A stretch of 9,700 nucleotides of DNA from positions 1-9,700 of the forward strand of contig JADDQX010000079.1 in the NCBI GenBank assembly GCA_016781115.1, written 5' to 3'. Shown here piece after piece: positions 1 through 5,189 of the stretch. The notes under the pieces are model-generated. The model was not told the DNA's origin, ran no database searches, and saw only the letters and a list, made by a program, of their open reading frames with translations. The DNA is from Actinomycetota bacterium. Lineage in GTDB: Bacteria; Actinomycetota; CADDZG01; WHSQ01. The position numbers and the translations under genes were made by a program. The number at the start of each line of letters is the position of its first letter. Position 1 is the first letter of the stretch.

Positions 1-226
1 GGTCGACATCCACGATGAGCACCCGATGCCCTCGAAGAGCCAGGCTCGCGCCTAGGTTCACCGACGTCGTCGTCTTCGCGACCCCGCCCTTCTGGTTGGC
101 CACGCAGACGATGCGACCGGATCCCGGGTGCACCGGCCGGACCTCCAGCAGCTTCCACAGATCCGCCGCCGTCCCGGCAACTGGAGGCGGGTGATTACTT
201 CCAGATACTTCCTGCTCAGGAGTCAT
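1..226 (-). CDS. parA: ParA/Soj-family chromosome partitioning ATPase (N-terminal part; runs off the window edge)
   Basis: ParA-family ATPases bind DNA non-specifically when ATP-bound and, with ParB at parS sites, move newly replicated origins apart. About 75 codons are visible, read leftward. After a ~38-residue, proline-containing, poorly conserved extension comes the start of the P-loop domain: RIVCVANQKGGVAKTTTSVN, with the deviant Walker A motif KGGVAKTT, then a helix and the strand RVLIVDVD (Walker A' region). The start is ATG at 224-226. It lies inside the 3' end of rsmG (11-nt overlap) with only a weak purine-rich stretch (CTGAG) upstream, which fits translational coupling. An rsmG-parA pair next to the origin is the standard arrangement, so parB is expected just outside the window. 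The nucleotide-binding core and the context support the family. The visible part cannot exclude another ParA/MinD-type member, but position makes chromosomal parA by far the likeliest. Confidence 0.93.
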   Translation of the reverse strand, partial: MTPEQEVSGSNHPPPVAGTAADLWKLLEVRPVHPGSGRIVCVANQKGGVAKTTTSVNLGASLALRGHRVLIVDVD

Positions 227-755
227 CTGGACTCAGTGTAATCAGGCCCGGTCCGATCTCCTCGGCATCTGGAGGGATATCTGCCGCGGACCCCACGAGA
301 AGCGCGATGCGCCCGTTGGTCGCCACCAACGGCCGGCACAGGGCGGCGGCCTCCTGGGGCGGCGCCAGCGCCCGGGCGGTCGCCAGCGCGTGCGACCGGC
401 GGAGAAGGGGGTCCCGAGCCGCCTGCTCGGCAGACCGCACCACCACCTCGCACTCCAGCTCCAGCTCTCTCACGACCTCCTCGAGAAAGGCCGCTCGGCG
501 GCGGCGCGGTTCGAGCAGGCGCCAGAGCCTGCTCGAACAGATCGCGAGTGGGATCCCTGGGAAACCGGCGCCGGTGCCCACGTCGATGCAGGGACCAGGC
601 GGCGCGGCTTCGACCAGCGGCAAGACCCGGAGCGAGTCGTTCACGTGACGCTCGCGCACTCGCCCGAGGTCGCCGGTCGAGATCAGATCGAGCCGCGGCG
701 CCCATGACTCGACCAGCGCCGCGTAGGCATCGAGCCGGTCGGCCTCGGGTTTCAC
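216..755 (-). CDS. rsmG: 16S rRNA (guanine-N7)-methyltransferase RsmG (GidB)
   Basis: RsmG methylates N7 of G527 (E. coli numbering) in 16S rRNA using S-adenosylmethionine. The 179-residue product shows the family hallmarks: RHVNDSL at residues 36-42, the SAM-binding glycine loop DVGTGAGFPG at 58-67, and LLEPRRRRAAFLEEV at ~80-94, which corresponds to the conserved basic helix after the SAM loop. The start is GTG at 753-755: a TAA lies in frame two codons upstream, and AGGGCGG sits 8 nt before the GTG. The protein is short for the family (about 205-240 residues is usual). It begins close to the conserved core and ends at LITLSPDDS, without the usual last strand and terminal lysine. The stop lies inside the parA start region. 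No frameshift that would restore a longer tail is visible in the other frames, so I read it as a compact but complete gene. Confidence 0.93.
   Translation of the reverse strand: MKPEADRLDAYAALVESWAPRLDLISTGDLGRVRERHVNDSLRVLPLVEAAPPGPCIDVGTGAGFPGIPLAICSSRLWRLLEPRRRRAAFLEEVVRELELECEVVVRSAEQAARDPLLRRSHALATARALAPPQEAAALCRPLVATNGRIALLVGSAADIPPDAEEIGPGLITLSPDDS
637..652. other. Weak parS-like palindrome inside rsmG
   Basis: TCGTTCACGTGACGCT shares the central TTCACGTGA (640-648) with the parS consensus TGTTTCACGTGAAACA and matches 11 of 16 positions. It lies under the conserved Arg-His-Val-Asn codons of rsmG, so the protein sequence alone may explain it. It is listed because true parS sites cluster near parAB and oriC; ParB binding is unproven and the outer positions are poor. 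Confidence 0.15.
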
Positions 756-780
756 GATTTACACCGCCCTACCAGGGGAA

Positions 781-806
781 ACGCCGCTCCGCCGCGGCGG
801 CGGCGT
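781..806 (-). terminator. GC-rich dyad between jag and rsmG, possible weak terminator or attenuator
   Basis: On the minus strand the sequence reads ACGCCG-CCGCCG-CGGCGG-AG-CGGCGT, followed by TTTCCCC. The inner 12-mer is a perfect palindrome and the outer arms also pair, apart from a two-base bulge. The hairpin touches the jag stop codon (806-808) and fills half of the 47-nt gap before rsmG. The following T run is only three long, so it is a poor intrinsic terminator. It may reduce read-through or stabilise the upstream mRNA end. Confidence 0.35.
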
Positions 807-1351
807 CACTCGGCGCGGATGACCACCTTGCGCGCCGGGTCGACGCCCTCACTGAAGCTCGATACCCCCTCGATCTCCGACACCGCGTCGTGGACGATCT
901 TGCGGTCCCAGCTGGACATCGGCTCCAGTTCGATCTCCGTCCCGCGCGCCTTCGCCCGCTCCGCGATCGAGCGGGCGTAATCCGCGAGCGAGTCGCGCCG
1001 CCGCGCCCGGTAGCCCTCGACGTCGACCATCAGACGGACGCGGGCGCGCAGGCGCCGCTGCACCGCGGTCCGCGTCAGCTCCTGCAGCGCATCCAAGGTC
1101 TGCCCTCGACGCCCGATCAGGACGCCGAGGTCCGGCCCCGCCACCTCCAGAGAAACGCTCTCGCCGTCGATGGAACTCTCCACCTCGGCCTCTAGGCCCA
1201 TGGCTTCGAAGAGGCCGGACAGGAATTCGCGTCCGGTCGAAGCGACGTCGTCGGGGCTCGCGGGCTCTGTGTCTGCTGGTGCGCCGTCCGTTGCCGGATC
1301 GGTGGCAGCGGAGTCGGTCTGGTCCTCGATCACCTCGGGCTCCTCGTTCAT
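806..1351 (-). CDS. jag: Jag/KhpB (SpoIIIJ-associated) RNA-binding protein, KH-R3H type
   Basis: Jag, also called KhpB or EloR, is a cytoplasmic RNA-binding protein encoded next to yidC; in Firmicutes it works with KhpA and influences cell elongation. The 181-residue product has an acidic, low-complexity N-terminus (residues 1-38, rich in E, D, A, P, T). A KH domain follows (about 40-115) with the GxxG loop as IGRRGQTLDALQ (79-90). The R3H domain covers about 116-181, with the Arg/His pair R150 and H154 in WDRKIVHDAV. The N-terminal Jag_N domain of Firmicutes is absent, as in other actinobacterial homologues. The ATG at 1349-1351 overlaps the yidC stop as ATGA, so translation is probably coupled to yidC. 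Confidence 0.93.
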   Translation of the reverse strand: MNEEPEVIEDQTDSAATDPATDGAPADTEPASPDDVASTGREFLSGLFEAMGLEAEVESSIDGESVSLEVAGPDLGVLIGRRGQTLDALQELTRTAVQRRLRARVRLMVDVEGYRARRRDSLADYARSIAERAKARGTEIELEPMSSWDRKIVHDAVSEIEGVSSFSEGVDPARKVVIRAE

Positions 1352-2322
1352 CGACGCTTCTTCTTGTTCTTCGACGGCTGCTTGGATCCCTCCAGCCGCG
1401 CGGGGTCACCGGTGACGGGCTTGGTCGGTGCGCCCTTCGGAGGCTTGCCGGTTGAGGGCTTGTTGGAGCCTTTGGTCGGCTGCGCCACCGGCTTCTTGTC
1501 CGAGGGAGCGGGCTCGGGAGGAGCCGGAGCGACGCGCAGCATGAGGTGCTGCTGCAGGATGCTCCACACGTTCGTCGTGAGCCAGTAGAGGGTGAGGCCG
1601 GCCGCGAACTGGAACGAGAAGAACATCAGCATCAACGGCATGAACTTCATGATCATCTGAGCCTGCTGCGCCGATGGGTCCGTCGTCGCTCCCCTCTGGA
1701 CCTGCATCTGCTTCTGCTGGTAGTAGGTCGTGAAACCCATGAGCCCGATGAGGACGAGGTAGGGGAGGAACCCGATGACCCCGCCCCCGCACCCATCGGA
1801 GCCCCGCAACACGTCCAGTGGAAGGCAGTCCAGGCGGAAGATCCCGAGGAAGCTATTGACCTCCACGTGCGCCGTGTCCAGAGCCCGCGCCAGCGCCGAC
1901 TCCTGCACCTGGGCCATGATCCCCGGCGCCGCCTCTCCAGGCACCCAGTCGTTCCCCGCCAGCGTGTAGCCCATGTACGCCAGAGGCGTGCTGATCAGCC
2001 GGTAGAGGGCGATGAACACGGGCATCTGCATCAGCAGAGGCAGGCACCCGCCCAGCGGGTTCACCCCGTGCTCCTTGTAGAGGGTCATCATCTCTTCGTT
2101 CATCTGCTGACGGCCGTCCTTCTTGCCCTTGTACTTCGCCTGGATCTTCTTCACCTCGGGCTGGATGCGCTGCATCTCGCGCATGGAGCGCGTCTGCTTG
2201 ATCGACAGCGGCAAGAGGAGGACCCGCACCGCCAGGGTCAACAGGATGATGGCGAGGCCGTAGTTCCCGACCAGCGCGTAGAAGCCCGCGAGCGCCGCGG
2301 CGAAGACCTCGAAGAAGCCCAT
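1348..2322 (-). CDS. yidC: Membrane protein insertase YidC/Oxa1 family
   Basis: YidC inserts and folds membrane proteins alone or with SecYEG. The 324-residue protein is the short Gram-positive type, without the large periplasmic domain of E. coli YidC. Membrane segments fall near residues 21-41, 92-112 (NPLGGCLPLLMQMPVFIALY), 183-200 and 225-258. The first carries the buried Arg33 that corresponds to the essential groove arginine of B. subtilis SpoIIIJ. A charged cytoplasmic hairpin (42-85) follows it. The C-terminal tail (~266-324) is rich in Pro and Lys and ends KNKKKRR, a basic tail of the kind that can contact the ribosome. An in-frame start 15 codons upstream exists, but ATG 2320-2322 is preferred: it shares its A with the yidD stop (TGATG), has GGAG 6 nt upstream, and begins right at the hydrophobic N-terminus. 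No lipoprotein signal is seen. C166 and C178 lie in the extracytoplasmic loop. Confidence 0.95.
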   Translation of the reverse strand: MGFFEVFAAALAGFYALVGNYGLAIILLTLAVRVLLLPLSIKQTRSMREMQRIQPEVKKIQAKYKGKKDGRQQMNEEMMTLYKEHGVNPLGGCLPLLMQMPVFIALYRLISTPLAYMGYTLAGNDWVPGEAAPGIMAQVQESALARALDTAHVEVNSFLGIFRLDCLPLDVLRGSDGCGGGVIGFLPYLVLIGLMGFTTYYQQKQMQVQRGATTDPSAQQAQMIMKFMPLMLMFFSFQFAAGLTLYWLTTNVWSILQQHLMLRVAPAPPEPAPSDKKPVAQPTKGSNKPSTGKPPKGAPTKPVTGDPARLEGSKQPSKNKKKRR

Positions 2323-2546
2323 CAGGCGCTCCGGGGAGGAACGGGATCGGGCCCTCCCGCCGACCAAGGATGACAGCGTGCGATGCGCCGCAGCGCCAGC
2401 ACCGTCCCCCGCGCGGCGCCGTGGCGCTCGATCGCTTCTATCGCGAAGCTGGAGCAGCTAGGGCTGAAGCGACAGCTGGGCGGGAACAGCGGTGAGATCA
2501 CGCGGCGGTACACCCCGAGCAGGACGATCAAGACGCGCGCGCTCAT
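2322..2546 (-). CDS. yidD: Membrane protein insertion efficiency factor YidD
   Basis: YidD is a small, membrane-associated protein that aids YidC-dependent insertion. The 74-residue product has the whole family pattern: an N-terminal hydrophobic/amphipathic segment (residues 4-20), PSCRFSPSCSSFAIEAIERH with its three clustered cysteine/proline positions, GTVLALRRIARCHPWSAGG and DPVP near the end. The usual Tyr of the SCSxYA motif is Phe here, a conservative change. The ATG (2544-2546) overlaps the rnpA stop as ATGA, and the TGA (2322-2324) shares a base with the yidC ATG, so it is tightly coupled on both sides. Although small, its identity is secure from motif and position. Confidence 0.95.
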   Translation of the reverse strand: MSARVLIVLLGVYRRVISPLFPPSCRFSPSCSSFAIEAIERHGAARGTVLALRRIARCHPWSAGGPDPVPPRSA

Positions 2547-2863
2547 CGGGCCGCCGACAGACTGCGCAGACTTTCTTCCAGAACTTGGAAGGGCATCGTG
2601 GCGGCGTGTCGGTTGGGCCGCACCACCACGTCCACACCTGTGAGTGCGGCGACGCGGAATGCCGCCCGCAGACGGCGCTTGATCCGGTTCCGTTCCACCG
2701 CGCCGCCGAGGCGCGACGACACGGCCAGCCCGAGGCGGGCCGGCGCGGCGGGATCTGAGACCGGCGCGACGTAGACGGTTCCGAGGCCGCTGCGGGTCCT
2801 GGTCCCGGCCTGAAGAACCCGCCGGAAGTCGCCGCGCCGAGACAGCGAGGGGGGCTGCTGCAT
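2543..2863 (-). CDS. rnpA: Ribonuclease P protein component
   Basis: RnpA is the protein subunit of RNase P and helps the catalytic RNA bind and cleave precursor tRNAs. From ATG 2861-2863 the product has 106 residues, close to the usual 105-120. It shows LSRRGDFRRVLQAG at the N-terminus, the strand RLGLAVSSRLGGAV and the RNR signature AVERNRIKRRLRAAFR at ~55-70, followed by the VDVVVRP strand. The start lies 14 nt after the rpmH stop and has only a weak purine stretch upstream (AGGT, partly in the rpmH stop). The same frame stays open through all of rpmH to a GTG at 3023-3025 with a better-placed AGGA, which would give a 160-residue form; see findings. The short form is chosen because it begins at the conserved family N-terminus. 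Confidence 0.92.
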   Translation of the reverse strand: MQQPPSLSRRGDFRRVLQAGTRTRSGLGTVYVAPVSDPAAPARLGLAVSSRLGGAVERNRIKRRLRAAFRVAALTGVDVVVRPNRHAATMPFQVLEESLRSLSAAR

Positions 2864-2877
2864 GAAGATGGACGTAC

Positions 2878-3015
2878 CTAGGCCGACAGGCGCGCGCGGC
2901 CCTTGTCGCGCCTCGCCTTGAGGATCGCGCGGCCGGCGCGGGTCTTCATGCGGGCGCGGAAACCATGCTTGCGCTTGCGGCGCCGATTGTTCGGCTGGTA
3001 CGTGCGTTTGGTCAT
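2878..3015 (-). CDS. rpmH: 50S ribosomal protein L34
   Basis: L34 is a small basic protein of the large ribosomal subunit and is nearly always encoded beside rnpA at the origin. The 45-residue product begins MTKRTYQPNNRRRKRKHGF, continues through RARMKTRAGRAILKARRDKG and ends RARLSA, which matches the family along its full length. The ATG is at 3013-3015, with GGTGAG 5 nt upstream (3021-3026), and the stop is TAG at 2878-2880. It is the first gene of the leftward operon, and a TATACT -10 lies about 90 nt upstream. Confidence 0.97.
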   Translation of the reverse strand: MTKRTYQPNNRRRKRKHGFRARMKTRAGRAILKARRDKGRARLSA

Positions 3016-3102
3016 TGGGGCTCACCCGATCCTGTTGGGCCCGCCTGGATCCGCTTCGATATCAACATCGCGAAATCCTCGGGGCTCTTCGACGTCTGCG
3101 GA

Positions 3103-3108
3103 AGTATA
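3103..3108 (-). promoter_or_regulatory. Candidate -10 element of the rpmH operon promoter
   Basis: Read on the minus strand this is TATACT, one base from the TATAAT consensus, about 90 nt before the rpmH start, which implies an mRNA leader of ~80 nt. No convincing -35 lies at 16-18 nt; a GGGACA is present, but only 14 nt upstream. The assignment rests on the -10 and its position. Confidence 0.5.
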
Positions 3109-3176
3109 GCGTCGGCCGCGTTTGTCCCAGTAGACCGAAGGGTCCTGCCAAATCCTCCGACTTTTGCACGATCCAC

Positions 3177-3207
3177 TTGACGCGCCGCCGCTCGATTTGA
3201 ATACGAT
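3177..3207 (+). promoter_or_regulatory. Candidate dnaA promoter
   Basis: TTGACG (3177-3182) resembles the -35 consensus TTGACA, and TACGAT (3202-3207) fits the TAnnnT actinobacterial -10 pattern. The 19-nt spacer is slightly long. The transcript would have a ~250-nt leader running through the paired DnaA boxes, which would suit DnaA autoregulation. This is a pattern match only. Confidence 0.35.
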
Positions 3208-3305
3208 GCCCCCGGTCCAAAGCCTCCGGGGATCGAGTGGAGGATGGGACTGCGGCACTTCCCTGAGCCACGTGGTTGAGCATCTTTAGCTGGGGCCGAC
3301 ATGGG

Positions 3306-3314
3306 TTGTCCACA
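3306..3314 (+). promoter_or_regulatory. DnaA box
   Basis: TTGTCCACA differs from the TTATCCACA consensus only by G at position 3; TTGTCCACA is the form favoured in many high-GC actinobacteria. It faces the box at 3317-3325 across a 2-bp gap. Confidence 0.75.
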
Positions 3315-3316
3315 CT

Positions 3317-3325
3317 TGTGGATAA
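3317..3325 (-). promoter_or_regulatory. DnaA box, perfect consensus
   Basis: TGTGGATAA is the exact reverse complement of TTATCCACA. With the neighbouring plus-strand box it forms a near-palindromic double site between rpmH and dnaA. Confidence 0.82.
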
Positions 3326-3451
3326 GGCTGTTGACCGGCGCGAAGTGCCTGCTCACACCCGCTTTCTCGTCTCTCCGCCGCGAGCGATCGCGATCTCTTG
3401 CTCCCCGTGGTCGGGCCAGAGAGTTCGGATCTGTTGTGGAGAGCTGTTGGT

Positions 3452-3458
3452 AAGGGGG
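3452..3458 (+). promoter_or_regulatory. Ribosome-binding site that decides the dnaA start
   Basis: AAGGGGG lies 4 nt before GTG 3463. Neither later in-frame ATG (3490, 3532) has a comparable purine run at a suitable distance, so GTG 3463 is preferred although it gives a 37-residue extension before domain I. Confidence 0.55.
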
Positions 3459-3462
3459 CCGG

Positions 3463-4920
3463 GTGGAGATACCAAACGACGTTGTTTTGATGGACAGGAA
3501 CTCGCAACAGGTGCACCAGCACGACATCGGGATGGCATCCGCTCCCCAGAGCGGCGTGACCTCGGTGCAGTCTCTATGGCAGGTAGCGGAACGCACCCTG
3601 CGCGATGAGCTACGCGGGAACTTCGCCGCCTGGTTCGCGCGAACCAGGCCCGTCGCGCTGGACGGAGATAGCTTCGTGCTCGCGGTTCCGAGCCTGTTCG
3701 TGAAGGAATGGATCGAAGACCGCTACACGCCGCAGCTGCGGGCCGCGACCTCGATGGCTGCAGATCGCGACCTCTCCATAGCGTTGGTCGTCGACGAGTC
3801 CCTCGCGGATTCCGCGGAGGCGTCGGCAGACACCCCTGATCCGGCCCCTCCGCCCGAGCCCGAGCCGGTGTCGCCGGTGGACACAGCACCTCAATTCCAT
3901 CCGAAGTACACGTTCGAGTCATTCGTCATCGGGTCGTCGAACCGCTTCGCGCACGCTGCTGCTCTTGCGGTTGCGGAGGCGCCGGCCGAGGCCTACAACC
4001 CCCTCTTTATCTATGGAGCCGCGGGCCTCGGCAAAACGCACCTTCTCCACGCGATCGGTCGCTACGCGCGCGACTGGCACCGCGGCTCTGTCGTCAGATA
4101 TGTGTCGACAGAGCAGTTCATGAACGACTTCATCGAGGCCTTGCAGAGGCGGTCGATCCGCGGGTTCCACCAGCGCTACCGCGCCGCCGACCTCCTCCTG
4201 ATCGACGACATCCAGTTCCTCGAGGGCAAGGAGAGGACCCAAGAGGAGTTCTTCCACACCTTCAACGCTCTCCACCCGAAGAGCCAGATCGTGATCACCT
4301 CGGATCGGCCTCCCAAGAAGATCCCCACGCTCGCAGAGCGGCTGCGCACCCGCTTCGAGTGGGGGCTCATCACCGACATCCAGCCACCCGATCTGGAGAC
4401 GCGCCTCGCGATCCTGCGCAAGAAGACCGAGACGGACCGGCTGTCGGTTCCGCCCGAGGTCATGTCCTACATAGCGAGCCGCATCCAGACGAACATCCGC
4501 GAGCTCGAAGGCGCACTGATCCGCGTCGCGGCCTACGCCTCGCTCACTCGCTCGAGCATCACGCTCGAAGCTGCGCAGGGAGTGTTGCAGTCGCTGCTAC
4601 CGAATAGCAACGAGGCCCGCGTCACCTCAGATCTCATCATCTCGGTCGCGGCCGAGTACTTCGACGTGTCTCCGGAAGAGATCTGCTCGCCCAGCAGGTC
4701 GCGGCCTCTCGTCAACGCGCGCCAGATGGCGATGTACCTGTGCCGCGAGCTCACCGACCTCTCTCTCCCCAAGATCGGCGAGCGCTTCGGCGGCCGAGAT
4801 CACTCCACCGTCGTGTTCGCCGTCAACAAGGTTCGCCAACACATGCAGGAACGCGAGAGCTGGTTCGAGCAGGTCAGAGAGCTGACCACCCGGATCCGTC
4901 AACAAGCCGCACGAGGTTGA
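3463..4920 (+). CDS. dnaA: Chromosomal replication initiator protein DnaA
   Basis: DnaA binds DnaA boxes, forms an ATP-dependent filament on oriC, opens the duplex and helps load the helicase. The 485-residue product has all four domains. Domain I spans about 38-110 (starting LWQVAERTLRDEL). A Pro/Glu-rich linker covers ~115-145 (PDPAPPPEPEPVSPVD). The AAA+ core spans ~146-365, with Walker A GAAGLGKT (185-192), Walker B LLLIDD (244-249), sensor 1 IVITSDRPP (276-284), the box VII arginine region ERLRTRFEWGL (292-302) and sensor 2 NIRELEGALIRV (344-355). Domain IV follows, with the DNA-binding signature GGRDHSTVVFAVNKV (443-457). The start is GTG with a good ribosome-binding site. The extension before domain I shows no known motif, so a start at ATG 3490 or 3532 remains possible. 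DnaA boxes on both sides suggest autoregulation. Confidence 0.97.
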   Translation: MEIPNDVVLMDRNSQQVHQHDIGMASAPQSGVTSVQSLWQVAERTLRDELRGNFAAWFARTRPVALDGDSFVLAVPSLFVKEWIEDRYTPQLRAATSMAADRDLSIALVVDESLADSAEASADTPDPAPPPEPEPVSPVDTAPQFHPKYTFESFVIGSSNRFAHAAALAVAEAPAEAYNPLFIYGAAGLGKTHLLHAIGRYARDWHRGSVVRYVSTEQFMNDFIEALQRRSIRGFHQRYRAADLLLIDDIQFLEGKERTQEEFFHTFNALHPKSQIVITSDRPPKKIPTLAERLRTRFEWGLITDIQPPDLETRLAILRKKTETDRLSVPPEVMSYIASRIQTNIRELEGALIRVAAYASLTRSSITLEAAQGVLQSLLPNSNEARVTSDLIISVAAEYFDVSPEEICSPSRSRPLVNARQMAMYLCRELTDLSLPKIGERFGGRDHSTVVFAVNKVRQHMQERESWFEQVRELTTRIRQQAARG

Positions 4921-5000
4921 CATCAACACGGGGGCACGGAGCGGTGGAGAAGAAGTGGTGTCGTCCGGTGGCCGCGCCAGCCCGCGTCGCGAACGAAGCG

Positions 5001-5009
5001 TTATCCCCA
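5001..5009 (+). promoter_or_regulatory. DnaA box (one mismatch)
   Basis: TTATCCCCA differs from TTATCCACA at position 7 only. It is followed by a GC-rich block (5010-5024) in the dnaA-dnaN spacer. Confidence 0.6.
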
Positions 5010-5054
5010 CCTGCGCGCGCGGCCAAACGTCTCTTCTACCTGGACCTCTTCGAC

Positions 5055-5063
5055 TTATCCGCA
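5055..5063 (+). promoter_or_regulatory. DnaA box (one mismatch)
   Basis: TTATCCGCA differs from TTATCCACA at position 7 only. It points toward the CTA run at 5077 and the A-rich tract, the geometry expected for the box beside an unwinding element. Confidence 0.6.
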
Positions 5064-5076
5064 TCGCCAACAGCAC

Positions 5077-5130
5077 CTACTAGTACGTACGAGAAAACCT
5101 TTTAGTGACGGAAAACCAAAACCGTTGAGA
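5077..5130 (+). other. Candidate DnaA-trio run and AT-rich unwinding tract
   Basis: CTA-CTA-GTA at 5077-5085 corresponds to TAC-TAG-TAG on the opposite strand and lies 13 bp after the box at 5055. It resembles the DnaA-trio element (TAG-like repeats read on the complementary strand) described for B. subtilis oriC. GAGAAAACCTTTTAG and GAAAACCAAAACC follow, an A+T-enriched tract in a GC-rich genome. Only about three trios are visible. Confidence 0.4.
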
Positions 5131-5177
5131 AACCTGTCACACCATGTAGCTAGGGTTTGCAGGTAACGAAACGAGAT

Positions 5178-5183
5178 GGGAGG
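5178..5183 (+). promoter_or_regulatory. Ribosome-binding site that decides the dnaN start
   Basis: GGGAGG lies 6 nt before ATG 5190. This selects the ATG over an in-frame TTG at 5157, whose 11 extra residues show no family similarity. Confidence 0.8.
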
Positions 5184-5189
5184 CACGAG

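Larger units (their letters stand above)
3016..3462. other. Divergent rpmH-dnaA spacer with a DnaA-box pair (accessory part of oriC or dnaA control region)
   Basis: This 447-bp stretch has no convincing gene; open frames here lack conserved motifs and good ribosome-binding sites. It holds the promoters of both divergent units and an inverted pair of DnaA boxes (3306-3314 and 3317-3325). A weak 7-of-9 box on the minus strand lies at 3435-3443, just before the dnaA ribosome-binding site. An 8-bp palindrome GCGATCGC lies at 3384-3391. The region could act as a secondary DnaA-binding cluster of a split origin, or mainly as the autoregulated dnaA promoter. Confidence 0.6.
4921..5189. other. oriC: Probable oriC unwinding region (dnaA-dnaN spacer)
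   Basis: The dnaA-dnaN spacer is the usual site of oriC in Actinomycetota. Here 269 bp without a gene hold two DnaA boxes in the same orientation, each one base from consensus (5001-5009 and 5055-5063), and a 7-of-9 minus-strand site (4943-4951). After them come a short CTA-type run (5077-5085) and an A-rich tract (5091-5130, about 60% A+T against a GC-rich background). The order box, GC-rich stretch, trinucleotides, AT-rich tract matches a bacterial unwinding element. It has fewer boxes than Streptomyces or Mycobacterium origins, so weaker boxes or the upstream pair at 3306-3325 may contribute. Confidence 0.72.

Noticed and set aside
100..123. ParA Walker A with Ala in KGGVAKTT as an unusual variant
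   Set aside because: Both KGGVGKTT and KGGVAKTT are common in ParA/Soj proteins, so this is not noteworthy.
1546..2373. 275-codon plus-strand frame opposite yidC
   Set aside because: It is rich in His, Arg, Glu and Gln with no motif, typical of the complement of a hydrophobic gene.
3121..3129. TTTGTCCCA as another DnaA box
   Set aside because: Too many mismatches at the conserved positions in either register to separate it from chance.
3331..3359. TTGACC beside the DnaA boxes as a -35 of a second dnaA promoter
   Set aside because: No TAnnnT-type -10 lies 16-19 nt downstream; the hexamers there are CACACC-like.
3012..3596. Minus-strand frames crossing the rpmH-dnaA spacer
   Set aside because: They cover promoter and DnaA-box DNA, lack conserved motifs and good ribosome-binding sites, and run into dnaA on the opposite strand.
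4921..4990. Terminator after dnaA
   Set aside because: No stem-loop followed by a T run is visible between the dnaA stop and the first DnaA box.
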